Assembly: GCF_000226115.1 (NCBI RefSeq)
Contig: NC_016457.1
Location: forward strand, 744,001-808,000
Direction of reading: 5' to 3'
Source: Thermothielavioides terrestris NRRL 8126
Taxonomy: Eukaryota; Ascomycota; Sordariomycetes; Sordariales; Chaetomiaceae
DNA: 64,000 nucleotides
This document shows, piece by piece, positions 11,809-22,803 of this stretch. The notes beneath the pieces were generated by a model. That model made no database searches, had not been told where the DNA came from, and was given only the letters and a program-made list of their open reading frames with translations. Every line of letters begins with the position of its first letter. Position 1 is the stretch's first letter. A program made the position numbers and the translations under genes.

Positions 11809-14048
11809 CGAGCCCTCATCGGCTCCCCCTCCCCCCCGGGCCCCTGCAACCCGCCCCCTTCCCCCGATCAAGCCGAGCCCGGCAGCTTCCCTTGCTTCGT
11901 GATGAATGTTGAAAGGGAAGGGCTTGAGCAGTTGCAAAGACAGTGAAGGTAGCGGCGGTGGGTGACTAGGGGAAGGTTGGGTTGGCTTGGGGTGTGAGGC
12001 GAGCAGATGGAGGGAGCGAGGCGGGTTTCTTTCTCTGATACATGCATGCATGCATGCATGTGTCTGTCGGCGACAGACTGGCAGTCCCACAGGGCGGACA
12101 GGCAGACGGACCGGTGAACGGACGGGCTGGGGCATGCTCCGTGACTTTTGCATTAACTACAGTACAGACAGGCCTTCCATTACAGTTTCTCGCATCAAAG
12201 CATCAAAGATGCGGCGGGGAGGGCGCGGCGTTAGGGATGATCGTGGTGGTGGTCCACAACTGACTGAGTTGGGGTTTCGCTTGTTTTTCTTTGCGTTTGA
12301 TCTTGCTCTCTGCTCTCTCTGCTCTCTCTGCTGTCTTTACCTGGCTTGGCTTGGCTTCTGTTACTGCACGGTTGGGTGGGTGGCTTGGGGTTAGGTTTAG
12401 CTTTGGTGTAACCTTTATTATGCTTTTCGTTCGGGTGTGGTGGTGGTGGTGTTTTTTGCGGGTTGTAATTCAGTTTATTATGCGTACCTACCTATGGATG
12501 CCACACACCTCACCAGGCTGGGATTCTTGGCCGTTCGCTCACTCACTCACTCACTCACTCACTTGTGTTGAGGAGGGCCGGTTGGGCTGTCTCTTCTTCT
12601 TCTTGCAGTCTGACTGTCTGCTTGGGCTTGAGATACGGCTTCGGCTTGGTTGTGCTGCACTTGACTCGGTCGGATATTTGAGCCGAGGGTTGTCCTCCTC
12701 CTCCTCCTCCTCTTCCTCCTCCCGCTCATTTCTTCCCGAATACCTGCTCGGTCATCTCTCTTCTTCACCTGCGATTCACTCACTACTCACTACTGCTCGG
12801 TCGTTTTGTTGTTACGGGTTTTGTTGTTACGGGGAAGAGAGGGAGCGGGGAGGCAGACGGACGGACGGACAGGCAGATAGGGTGGTTTGCTTGCGTCGTT
12901 TCTTCCACCCCCTCTCCCCCCTTCTCCCGGCCTTTTGATAACTCGGCCTAGGTCTCCTGGGCGGTGGCTAGGTTCTGGTACAGTACATACAGGCTGGAGA
13001 GGACTGGCTGAGGTGGCGGTGTTAGGCTGGCGTGTGCTGGTACGGATGGATGGATGGATAACTGGTGAATGTGAACGCATATAGGGTTGGGGCATCGGCA
13101 AGACTCTCGCTCTCCCCTCACTTTTTTTCTTTATTCCCTTCATTTGTCCTTTCTTTCCTTTTCCTTTTTTCCCTCCTCTTCCGGTTCTCGAATGGTCTTG
13201 CGGTGTCTTTCGCGCGGTGTGGTGTGGCTTGCACTGGCCCCATTCCTTGGAGTACACCGTTGCGGAGAGGAGGGCGTCGGTTGAGGGTTGGTGGATGGAT
13301 GGGAAGGCTGGCTGATCGCGAGTTCCTCTCCTGATGCATGGTTTTCTCTTCTTTTCATACTTTCGATGCATGGCTTCTTCTCCTCTCCAAGTTCATGGCT
13401 CTATTCTCTCACCCATGCTCATTGATTTTCGTGGTTGGCTTTTAGCTGAGCGTTCTGCTCCGGTTATGACCGGGCGCGGTGGCTTTCGGTGTCTCCTTTT
13501 TTTGCTTGCTTTGCAGAGTTGTTCCATCGTCATCCAACATTCATGATAGAAGTCGCAGCGAACTGGCAGGTTGGAGAAGAGGTCTTACTGGTGGAGTCTC
13601 ATACATTGGAAGTGCTGGGGATGGGGGGCTGGTATATACACCTTAGCGAAGGTGGTATCGGCGGCGTGAAGGTTTCTGAAGGACTGAGAGAGCGGATGGA
13701 GTAGGAGGCCAGACTGAGGTTGACGGGGTCCGGGAAGGACGGTTTCCGCGGAGGAAGTAATGGGTGGTTGCGGAGGTAGATTGCGAGTTTGTTTATTCGT
13801 TCGAGCATCCAAGCATGGAAGACATCAGTGTTTGTCATTAACTCAATAGAAGACTCCAAGTGGGCTCACTTCCAGTGTGCGTCTTGTATAATGGGGCAGT
13901 GGGCAGCTACTGACGAGCCGGAATGATTCTAGGTTCTCGGGGGTATCTTCATAACTTGTCTATGATTCTACCAGCCATAAGCCAACATAGCATACCCGCC
14001 ACATGTCACCGCAGATATTCATACATACAATACTCACCACGCCCCAGC
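11809..14048. other. long intergenic region with simple repeats
   Basis: About 2.2 kb between the Gid1 stop and the Sam35 stop. It contains a tetranucleotide run of GCAT type (about 12040-12060), an ACTC/CTCA run (about 12537-12562), CTC-triplet and GGAT runs, and long pyrimidine-rich stretches. The 215-residue frame over 12291-12938 is a translation of these simple repeats and is not supported as a gene. An untranslated RNA cannot be excluded. Confidence 0.45.
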
Positions 14049-15123
14049 CTAACGTCTCCTCCTATCCCACTCGGGCCACGCGACCTCCAACATCCGCTCC
14101 CTGTGCCTCGCCAACTCCCCGCTCCCCGCCTCCCTCACCATCATGCCCAGGGGTACCCTCCCCTCGGCAGTCGAGCCCTCGCCCATCCACTCCATCATCA
14201 AATGCGTATAACTAAACAAGGCCGCGTCAAACTCCCCGGGCCGCTCCACACCAAAGAACCAACCGGTCCGGCTCTCAGAAAGCAGGCTCGCCAGCGCCGC
14301 CAGCGCCTCGCGCGCGGAGGCGTACACGGCCGCCTCGTCGATCGCGTCGGCGCTGCTCACCGGCGACGTGGACACGACCTTGCCGGAGGAGGCGGCGATC
14401 TGCTCGGCGGCGGCGCGGCGCAGCTGGTGGAGCAGCGCCGCGCGGACGGCGGCCGACGTCGAGCACGGGTCGACGTACAGCCTGCGCAGCAGGGCCGTGC
14501 GCGCCGGGTCGAGGTACAGCGCGTGCAGCCAGGCGTTGCGCAGGGAGAGGGTGATCAGGGAGAGGTAGGCTTGCGCGCGGAGGGGGAGGGATGGCGCGGA
14601 TTCGGGCGGTGGCGGTGGTGGTTGTTGTTGTTGTTTTTGGGCGCCGGTGTGTTGGCGGGCGTAGGCGAGGAGCTTGTCGGCCGGAATGGGGAGGGGGGAG
14701 GCGGTGGGCGATGTGCGGGGCGGCAGGAGGAAGGGGAGGGAGCCGGTGGGGGAGGCGTGGTTCGTGGAGGGAAGGACACGGAATTGGAGGTTGGCGAGGC
14801 GGAGGAGTGTCTGTCCGGGTGAGAGGGATTGGTTAGACTGGGACAATGGATGACAGGCTGACACCTGGAGAAAGCGGACTTGCCTGCCACTTCAGACACG
14901 TCGGGTTGAAGCTCGGCGCGCCTAGCCGGGCGTCTTCCTCAGAGGAGAACACATAAAGCGTTGGGAGGTGGCCGGAAGTGAGGTGCTGCGACCTTTCGGG
15001 CAGGTCGTTGGCGTCGTAGGTGTGGAGGGGAAAGCGGTCGAAGAGACGCTGCAGCGGCCGCGGGATCTGCATCTTCCGCCAACTTGGCGCGGAAGCAGAA
15101 GCGGATGAGGACATGGATGCCAT
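14049..15123 (-). CDS. sam35: mitochondrial SAM/TOB complex subunit Sam35 (metaxin-like)
   Basis: Two exons, 15123-14884 and 14810-14049, encode 333 residues. The start at 15123 is the first of two in-frame ATGs; the second is at 15115. Exon 1 has SWRKMQIPRPLQRLFDRFPL and TLYVFSSEEDARLGAPSFNP. Exon 2 continues TLLRLANLQFRVLPSTNHAS and GSLPFLLPP. This is the N-terminal GST-like/metaxin region of fungal Sam35 (Tob38 in Neurospora), a peripheral outer-membrane protein that helps insert beta-barrel proteins such as porin and Tom40. The rest is helical with a polyproline/polyglutamine linker. The intron 14811-14883 (73 nt) begins GCAAGT after CAG and has a ctaac branch site, so it is a GC-AG intron. 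No GT donor gives the conserved junction. Confidence 0.88.
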
Positions 15124-17034
15124 CCCGTCGTCCTCGGTGACTCCAAAAATGGAATAAAAGGAAAAGGACCCCTTGTGGTGGATTCCGTCACACCCACCCA
15201 ACGGTCACCAGCGGAGACGGATCTCGACGTCCTCGCGAGCTAAACGGTGACACGGCGACACGCGCCTGCAAATCGGGCTCCGCACGGTGCAACCTGCATG
15301 ACCGAAGTGGGGCGTTTCTTCCATCTTCCGTCCCTGCATAAAATTGCCGGAGATCTCGGAAGGTGCCGCCGGAGATGGCCCAAGCGTTCCTTCCTTGTTC
15401 GGTTTCCTGGTTCGGGGAAGGAGCTCGAGTCTTTGACTGGAAGGATCGAGGCCGAGATTTCTCACGATGAATCCAATGGACCCGTTTGAAGAACTCGAAC
15501 TCAGCTTCCAGCACGTCCACTCCGAACCCAGCACCATTAAGTAGCAGCAGAGTTTCTCTTTCTTAGCCGCCCGCAGTGTGACTGCGTGCCACCTCACCTC
15601 ACTATAGACGGAGCTACACAGTACTGCAGTCCAGGACAGTTTGGTGCCAACCTTACTAGGTATGTAACTTGCATTGCTAGGTGCGTCTCCGCGCGACGCA
15701 AGGCAACGTTAGCTTCTCCGCAGATCTAGATCCAAAGCAACACTCCGCGGCATGCGAGACTGTGGGGAGTGCAGAAAAAGATTTAGCCAGAGGACATGAC
15801 GAGATGTCTTGAACACGCCCGGATACCTTTCCGTGATCTCCCCGCTGGCTTCTCAACCGGACGACAAGCTCGAGACTGGCGAGGAATTTCCAGTTCGCCA
15901 CCGACTTCGAGATAGCTCCCTGCTGTGTCTCGGGTGTTCTATGTAGGCGGCTAAATGCTTCGGAAGGAATTCTCGCGAGGTTCGATGGTGAACCAACGAC
16001 ACCGGACCCTGCCTAGGCTGGCCGAGTGGGGAAGGTCAATTGGACGGGTTCCATTCGGCTAGCGCAGCCGCTGCTTGGGTTGTTCACTTGCTGTGTTCCC
16101 GGAGCGAATTCCTGGTGCGAAGGGCTTTTTTAATCTACGAGGTCTGCGGCTGCCACCACCATGTCCGGGGACGTTCAACAGCATCGCGGGAGCCGGTTGA
16201 CCCTTGCGACACCAGCGAAGCATCTCCCTCGTCGAAGGCGCCACCACTGGGTGGCATCGCTCGGAGTTGACCTGGTGGACGGACGGAGGGCCCGAAAAAC
16301 CCGGCGCCTCCTGACCCTAGAGGAGAGTTGGGAGTAATATTTACCCTGTGCTGCACAGCCCTGTTGTTGAGGCGAGTTGAGGCTCCGCAGCCTACCCCTG
16401 CCCCGTCACCGACAGGGCAGACGTCCAGAAGGCCCACGGCCAATGGCGCTCTGCACGATGGAAGCAGAGATCGATGCAAGGCAACGGCCATGCAACGGAA
16501 TAAGGCGCCGGCATGGCAAGGCAAGGATCCGAGCAGTGGAAGGTCGAGCTCCGAGAATCCCGTGACTCTCGCCGTTGGCTCCTGGAAAACGACCGACTGT
16601 CTTGGCTCCGGGAACCCGGATACGATCAATCCAAGCTGCAGGTGCCTCATCCCTCAGGCTCGCAATAGCATCATGCCTCAAGGAAATCTGCAGAGAATCG
16701 GCCGCTCTGGCAGAACAATGGTCTGCTTGCTGTCTTCACAACACTGGAGCACTGGACAACTGCAGAAAGCGATCCAGTCTCAAATTTGACACCAGGAGCT
16801 ACCTAGTGATCAATGGGACGCGTGGTGGTCGCACCCCATGTTCAAACCACGGGGTTGCTGTGGTGATTCGACCAATGAACGGCCAGCGGAAGGCGCCGCC
16901 TGCATCCACGAAACTGACACCGACACATCGAGGATTGCCAACTCCAAGAAAGGCGGCAGCCCAACATCAAGCATTCGCGGGGAAGGGACGGAAACAGGTC
17001 TCTGCGTCGGGCTCCATCACGGGCGTCGCTGAAC
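15124..17034. other. intergenic region between divergent genes
   Basis: About 1.9 kb separating the Sam35 and kinase start codons. Long frames such as 16575-17318 (+) have no family motif and overlap the kinase N-terminus in another frame. No gene is called. Confidence 0.45.
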
Positions 17035-18267
17035 ATGGTCATTCGTTTTTCAACCCGCCTTGGGTCCATCGTCCGCTCTCTTTCCAATCATCAACATGCT
17101 CCGCTCCGCCTGGAGCCGGGCCGCGAGTTCCGTTGCCGCTTTCATCACCCGATGTCTTCGCCGCGACCCAGATCCGAGCCGTTTCCGGTAGGCTCAGCTC
17201 TGCGCGGCGAGTCTGGACAGGTGTACCAGATCCAGCAGGTCCTCTCCGATCGGCGAAACCCTCTCTTGTGTGTGTACCGGGCACTGTGCGTTCCGACGAT
17301 GCTCCAGCCGTCCGTTGAGGATGCAAAGCTGAATTCTCTGTTGTTTTTTGTCTAGCGCCAATGGGAAGGCTTTCGTCCTAAAGGACATGGTCAAGGGCGA
17401 GTTCGATTATCAAAAATCACTGCAGCAGCCCCTATCGTCGTGTCCCAACCTGAGAGTGTTCGTCGACACTATTCCGGATCCCCAGATCTTCGTCTACGAT
17501 TTCCTCGCTGGGGACCTCTTGCGGTTCGCCCAGCGGCCTCTGTCGCACGAGACGCGGAGGAGCATTCTCAGGAATGTCCCTTACCGGACTCGCTGAATTG
17601 CACGACAGAGGCATCATGCACACGGGTAATTTCGAAGAGTTGATGTCCCGGCGGCCGCTTGCCATTCGGGCTGACACTCTGATCATTAGACATCAAGCCC
17701 AACAACATCCTGATCGACTATAATGAGGAGCCCGGAAAAGACCCCGCGATAAGCCAGGTCCGTATCTCGGACCTCGAGGACTCGGTTCTCTTGGGGCCGG
17801 GAGAGTACATCGTCGGATGTCTCTGCGGTCACGAGTTCTGGCGCAGTCCTGAGTCCTGGGCCCGCGCGAGCCAGGACACGGCATCGGATGTCTACTCGTT
17901 TGCCGTCGTAGCAATCTATGTCATGCTCGACCACATGATCTTCCACTTGAGCGCCGAAGAGCTACAAGGGGACAAGGCCTGGTGGCACATCCTCCAGAGA
18001 CACGTGTCGTATTTTGGCGACGAAGATGGCATTCTGGGTCTGCTTGAACATCTCGGCAAGGAGAATCCGTTCTTTGACCGTGTCATCGCCTTGGTTGAGG
18101 ACTTCGACGAGGAAAAACGCAGGACGCCGTTTGCGCTCTGGCCGCATGTGGATGCGGATTTTCGGGATCTGATTTGCAAGATGACGAGCTTGGATCCGAA
18201 GAAGAGGATAACGGCGAGGGAGGCCCTGCAACATCCTTGGTTTCAAGCAGGCGAGCATGTGGGCTGA
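17035..18267 (+). pseudogene. fungal HTDIKP-type protein kinase, frameshifted
   Basis: Exons 17035-17285, 17356-17625 and 17690-18267 carry a complete small kinase domain. Introns 17286-17355 (gtgcgt...ctag) and 17626-17689 (gtaatt...ttag) join in frame. Seen: a weak nucleotide loop (GSALRGESGQVY), the lysine strand FVLKDM, the catalytic loop HTDIKPNN, SDLED in place of DFG, SPE in place of APE, and a normal C-lobe ending LDPKKRITAREALQHPWF. This is a Pezizomycotina-specific kinase family of unknown role. Exon 2 has one extra C in CCC at 17578-17580, where ILRN must pass to LTGLAELHD. Without that base the coding length is 1098 nt (365 residues); with it the frame stops soon after. All catalytic residues remain, so the lesion is recent or a base-calling error. 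The start could also be the in-frame ATG at 17152. Confidence 0.75.
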
Positions 18268-19055
18268 ATCATCGAGACTAACACCAACCAACCGAGGTTT
18301 AGGCGCGATGCCTCTGTCAGCGATCGGAAAAAGACAACAGTGGGTGGCGTGGTTCCAATGCTTGGGTCCACTGCCATTTGCATTCCGCGCCGTCATCTGC
18401 AAGTGTCCCGCCCACGGGTCAGATTACACGATTGTCCTTCCGTAATTGGGCCGCAACCACACCACCACAAACCCCTCCCCCCCTCCATTTAGCCGGCTTG
18501 TGCTTGTCTGCCGTCCGGGCCCGAGAGCAGCCCAGCCTTCGGCTCGAGTCGGTCAGTCAGTGGTCAGACCTTTAGCTCGACGGCTGCGCATGATCGGCTG
18601 CTGCACCTTGCTCTCCGGCCGGCAGTAAAAAGGCGTCGCTTCTGTTCGTCGGTCGTCGTTGGTCGTCCGTCCTTCGTGGTTCAGAGGGTTGCCATCCATT
18701 CCATCCTTCCTCTCCCGGGAGATATCGTATCGGCGGTGATACAGCAGCCGGCCTGTCTGCCGCCCGGTCGAGCGACTGAAGACTGAAAACCCCACCCCCG
18801 GCGAATCGTGGGACTTGCCCGAGAGAGAGTCGGTAACGTTATCGCCGACCGCAGGTGTCTGCGGCTCCGCTCTGCGTGTCCCGCATTTCGCGGCCTGGCG
18901 TCATAACCCCTCGATCGCTCGCTTGCAAGCTCCCCCTCGCTCTCCGCTCATATCCACTCCATAATCACTCGCTCGAACCTCAACCCCTCTCGTTCTGCTC
19001 TCGTTTATCCTTTCAAGCCTTGCATCAGTCGCTACTGAAAACAACACGAAAAAAA
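18268..19055. other. intergenic and leader region
   Basis: About 0.8 kb between the kinase stop and the 71-residue gene. The second half is CT-rich and looks like a transcribed leader. It contains a TAACGTTA palindrome at 18834-18841. Confidence 0.4.
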
Positions 19056-19271
19056 ATGGACCCGCGATCCACGCCATCGACCACGCAGACGTCTGCCCTG
19101 TCGTCGACGCAGCAGTTGCCGAGCAGCAAGATCGTGCCTCCGGCGCCGCGACCGATCAAAGCGCCGTCGACCGAGGGCTTCCTGAAGGATTTTACGCTGC
19201 TCGCCGAGGCAGCAAAACGAGCCGAGATTGCTGTGCTCATGCGAGACCTCGAGAGCGTCGGGCTGTCATGA
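19056..19271 (+). CDS. small protein of unknown function (71 residues)
   Basis: An intronless frame from an A-rich start context (aaaaaaATGG, a good fungal initiation context) to TGA 19269-19271. The N-terminal half is Ser/Thr/Gln-rich and disordered. The C-terminal half (KAPSTEGFLKDFTLLAEAAK, then AEIAVLMRDLESVGLS) is predicted helical by its heptad-like pattern and looks like conserved protein sequence. No known domain is recognised. The in-frame extension upstream has no closer ATG that reads like protein. A longer spliced product cannot be excluded, because another ATG overlaps the stop (TCATGA). Confidence 0.55.
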   Translation: MDPRSTPSTTQTSALSSTQQLPSSKIVPPAPRPIKAPSTEGFLKDFTLLAEAAKRAEIAVLMRDLESVGLS

Positions 19272-19929
19272 ACGGGCTGTCGAAGTGGGGCGGGGGAGTG
19301 CCTGTCTCTGCGCCGATGCTTATCTCGCCGGTCCCGCTGCCCCAGCACGTCGAGTCCGCCTCTACACTAGGCTCGGCGGGCGGCTTGATAGTTATCGGCG
19401 ACGACTATCTCGGCATTCGGTGCGACGGAACGGCCGAAAGCAGACCTGGCCTCATCGGCAAAGAAGTTCAGGGGCGACACCGGCGGACGGCAAGTAGGCG
19501 CCGCGGCAGCAGCATGGACTGGGGATTGGGCTGTCGCAATCTAATCATGCATCTTTTCAAGGGGCTGCTCCGGGCGGACAGGTTGGGCTGATGTACGGGG
19601 AGGTTGGATATTCTCGTTTGTTCAGGGTACGGGCGTACACACGGGGACGGGGAGCCTTCACGGTTATCTCGGCGTCGCGGCTTTGGCGTCTGATTCGGGC
19701 ATGGTACATACATGTGCTGCTGTTGGGCTCATCTTATATACATATAGTTTTGTTCTCCTCCGTCAGTACACCGCAATTGGCATAGACTGGAAGGATGAGC
19801 TACGATGCGAATCGTTCTGATCCTGCCGTCGAGAGCAACCCACGCAGACCGTCCTAATTATATCCGAGGCATCACGGGAAGACCATAACCGGCCGCAATC
19901 TCCATTCCCATTTCCCCATTTCTCCCCAT
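19272..19929. other. convergent 3' intergenic region
   Basis: About 0.66 kb between the 71-residue gene and the reductase stop. An overlapping 107-residue frame (19268-19591, +) has no recognisable motif. No other gene is seen. Confidence 0.4.
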
Positions 19930-20924
19930 TCAAATCTTGCTCATCAGCGACAGACCACCATCCAGCACCAGCGTCGCGCCGTTCACGAACGCGCCGGCCC
20001 GGCTCGCCAGGAAGAGACAGGCGCCGCCGACGTCGCTCGGCGCGCCGATGCGGCCCAGCGGGTTGGCGGCCCTGATCTCGTCGCCGAACTCGCGCAGCGT
20101 GGCCGCCATCATGCGGCTCGGGAACGGCCCGCACGCCAGCGTGTTGCTCGTGATGCCGCGCGGGCCCAGCTCCGCCGCCAGGTGCCGGCTCAGCTGGTGC
20201 AGCCCGGCCTTGCTGGCGCTGTACGCGAACGTCGGCAGCGCCGGCACCCGGATCCCGTCGATCGAGCCGATGTGGATCACCCGCGCCGGGTCCGCCACCG
20301 GCGCCGCCGCCCCTGCTTCTCCTCCTCCTCCTCCAGAACCGGAACTATTAGATGTTGAACTTGATCCCGGCTGTTGTTGTTGTTGTTGTTGCTGCGCAGC
20401 AGCTTCCAACAGCGGCGTCAGCGCCTGCGTCAGGCTGAACACGCGCTGCAGGTTCAGCGCCAGCAGCTTGGACCAGGCGGCGTCGGGGAAGGCGTCGTAG
20501 GCCTCGCCCCAGGTGGCGCCGCTGTTGTGGACCAGCACGTGCAGGGCGGGCTCGCGGGCCGCGAGCTCCCGCGCCAGGCGGCGGCACTCGTCCAGCCGCG
20601 AGAGGTCGGCGGGCAGCGGCGTGGCGGCGTCGGGCCCCCGCGCCCCCGGCAGCGCGTTCAGCTCGGCGCAGGCCGCGCGGCAGGCCGCCGCGTCGCGCGA
20701 CGAGATGTACACCTTGGCGCCGTTGCGCACGAAGGCCTCCGAGATCATCCGGCCGACGCCCTTGGCGCCGCCGGTTACGAGGACGACTTTGTCCTGAGAA
20801 GGTGGCGGGGAGGGGGAAGAGGGTTAATACATCTATACACGTCGAATAGGGGAAGGGGGATCATTGGAGGGAAAGACGGGTGGTATGTATGTACCTTGAC
20901 GCTGAAGAGGGATTGGATGTCCAT
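19930..20924 (-). CDS. short-chain dehydrogenase/reductase, RhlG-like, with polyQ insert
   Basis: Exon 1 is 20924-20895 (MDIQSLFSVK). An intron occupies 20794-20894 (gtacat...tcag). Exon 2 is 20793-19930. The product is 297 residues. Classical SDR motifs are present: the NAD(P) turn TGGAKGVG (17-24), NSGA, the catalytic Ser in HIGSIDG (S187) and YSASK (Y201, K205). The C-terminal LDGGLSLMSKI ends in SKI, a weak match to a peroxisomal PTS1 signal. The opening resembles fungal proteins annotated as RhlG-type 3-oxoacyl-ACP reductases, so NADPH-dependent reduction of a 3-oxoacyl or similar carbonyl is the likely chemistry; the substrate is unknown. An insert of about 40 residues (eight Gln, then Ser/Asn/Gly/Ala runs, from residue 144) lies just before the active-site Ser strand. 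This position is normally short in the family. Confidence 0.88.
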
Positions 20925-21654
20925 GGTACTGTCTGTGTCTTTCCAATGGTAATGCGGGATGATGTCACTTGCTTATTAGAACTGCTGAATCTGATTTGTG
21001 AGCCTGTGCCGCGAGCTGGCTCTTCAGTGAATTATGTCTCCCTGTGTAAGTTTCAGTCGAGTTGAGACTTGAACCGGCAGGAACCAGCCCACGGTTGCCG
21101 AGCCGAGGCATCTCATCTCACCCCGGAAGGGCAACCAGGGTCAATAAACGCAGCGGTAGCTATGATTGGCCAAAACAGGAATTGATACAGCTGATACATT
21201 ACTAAAATGTCCATTTCCGGTAGTTTATACTTTAAGGGATGTTGCTTGATTACCTACATATAACGCATTACAGTACCGGGTACACAACACCAGGTGCCAG
21301 AACGGAGTGTTGCACCGCGCGAACGGGAGCGTGGGAAGGGCACACTACTGCAGACGCTGCATGGCGGACTCGCGGCGTGAGAAAGAGAGAAAATGGAAGA
21401 AAGGCTATGGTGACTCGGACTCGCTTTGTGCAACGAAGAAAACCGAGAAGACAATGCAAGGTCGAGAACCCCAGCATGTACGGAATATATCTGTGGCCAA
21501 AGATAGAGCGTCTACACGGTAGATCACTTCCATCTAGCTAGGTATAGCTCTTGCGATGCGGCACCGCGGCCACGGCGAGGACCACCCGGCAGTTCTGTCA
21601 CCGGCAGTCCGTCACCGACCTCCTGTCGCGGCCACCATGACCACCTTCCAGCCA
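20925..21654. other. intergenic region
   Basis: About 0.7 kb between the start of the leftward reductase and the end of the leftward deubiquitinase. It contains somewhat AT-rich DNA around 21180-21300. No gene is seen. Confidence 0.4.
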
Positions 21655-22803
21655 TTACTCTGCCTTCCTCAACGAGTTGTAGTGCTCTCCCAGGCCATAC
21701 CCGTGCCGATAATATGCCAACCACAGCGTCTTGGTCCCCTCTCCTCTTCCATCCCCACTACTGCTGTCACCATCAGCAGCAGAAGGCTTGATCACCTCCA
21801 CCCTCCCGGCGCCCTGCACGACGCGGATCTCGACCCCGTACGCATTCGCCAGCGCGCTCAGCTCCAGCTGCCCGCCCCACTCTGCCGTGTCGCGTATCCG
21901 GGCCACGTACCCCTCGACCGGTTCTTCGAGAAACGGCTCGTACTCGGCTCGGTGCGCCTCGATCCATCCCGCCGCCGCCCGCCGCACCACCTTGTACGGC
22001 TGCACGTGCGGCCGCAACCCATCCTCCACCGCCGCACCACCACCGCCACCACCCGCACCCCGCTCACCCATCTCACCCTTAAGCCCGCCCTGACCCAGAT
22101 CATCATCATCATCATCCCCACCCACCGCCAACGGCAGCAAAGGCAGCCCGTTGACGACCAACTGGTCCGCCACCGCGGCGAACAGGCAGTGCCCGTCCGG
22201 CGCGATGGGGTGCTCGCGCAGCGCGTGCGCCGCGAACGCGCGCTGCATCGCCGCCTGCTCCTGCGCGCGGCGGTCCGGCATGGCGGCTGCCTCGGAGGCC
22301 GCGGCGGCCTGGGCGGCGGCGGCTTCGGCGGCGCGGCGGGCGAGGCGCTCTTTTTGGCGGTTGCGTTTTTGTCTTGGTTGTTGTGGTTCTTGTTGTTGCT
22401 GTTGCTGCTGTTGTTGTTGTGGGTGTGGTTGTTGTTGTTGTTGTAGGTCGGGTGAGGAGGAGGGGGAGGGGGATGCGGAGAGCGTGGTTGACTGGAGTTG
22501 GGAGGCCAGGGCGGTGGTGTCTTCGGCTTGTTCTGGTTGCTGGTGGACGTCCTCTGGTTCGTCGGCGCCGGCCTCTTCGTCGGCCTCGCCCGTCAAGGTC
22601 CTCAGCTCGCCTTCCTGGCGCTCCCTGAGCTGGCGCTCGAGCTCGGCGCACTCGTCGTTGATGAACTTCCGCGTCTTCTTGGTCGCGTTCTTTTTCTTGT
22701 TTGTGATGCGCGATTGCAGGTCGCGCTGCTCCTTCCGGTGGCGCGCCTGCATCTGCTCGAGGGACTCGCCCATTGTGGCGGTTTCTGGCAAGGCCATGGT
22801 CAC
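21655..22803 (-). CDS. otu2: OTU-domain deubiquitinase, Otu2/OTUD6-like
   Basis: A single-exon frame of 382 residues. The N-terminus (MQARHRKEQRDLQSRITNKK, then NATKKTRKFINDECAELER) is the basic coiled-coil segment typical of yeast Otu2 and animal OTUD6. A Gln-rich linker (about 121-142) and an Ala-rich helix (about 158-174) follow. The OTU cysteine-protease domain has PDGHCLF with D203 and C206, WGGQLELSALANAYG, and the catalytic His in GEHYNSL (H374). It removes ubiquitin from substrates; Otu2 is linked to ribosome-associated ubiquitin. Within the OTU fold there is also an Asp-run and a Gly-run insert (about 228-258), longer than in yeast. Two in-frame ATGs (22803, 22797) are both possible starts. 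Confidence 0.9.
   Translation of the reverse strand: MTMALPETATMGESLEQMQARHRKEQRDLQSRITNKKKNATKKTRKFINDECAELERQLRERQEGELRTLTGEADEEAGADEPEDVHQQPEQAEDTTALASQLQSTTLSASPSPSSSPDLQQQQQPHPQQQQQQQQQQEPQQPRQKRNRQKERLARRAAEAAAAQAAAASEAAAMPDRRAQEQAAMQRAFAAHALREHPIAPDGHCLFAAVADQLVVNGLPLLPLAVGGDDDDDDLGQGGLKGEMGERGAGGGGGGAAVEDGLRPHVQPYKVVRRAAAGWIEAHRAEYEPFLEEPVEGYVARIRDTAEWGGQLELSALANAYGVEIRVVQGAGRVEVIKPSAADGDSSSGDGRGEGTKTLWLAYYRHGYGLGEHYNSLRKAE

Noticed and set aside
12291..12938. 215-residue forward open frame
   Set aside because: It is made of simple repeats (Ser, Trp and Leu runs from CTC, TGG and CTT motifs). It has no protein-like features.
16575..17318. 247-residue forward open frame
   Set aside because: It overlaps the kinase N-terminus in another frame and lacks motifs. 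The kinase frame is clearly the real one in the overlap.
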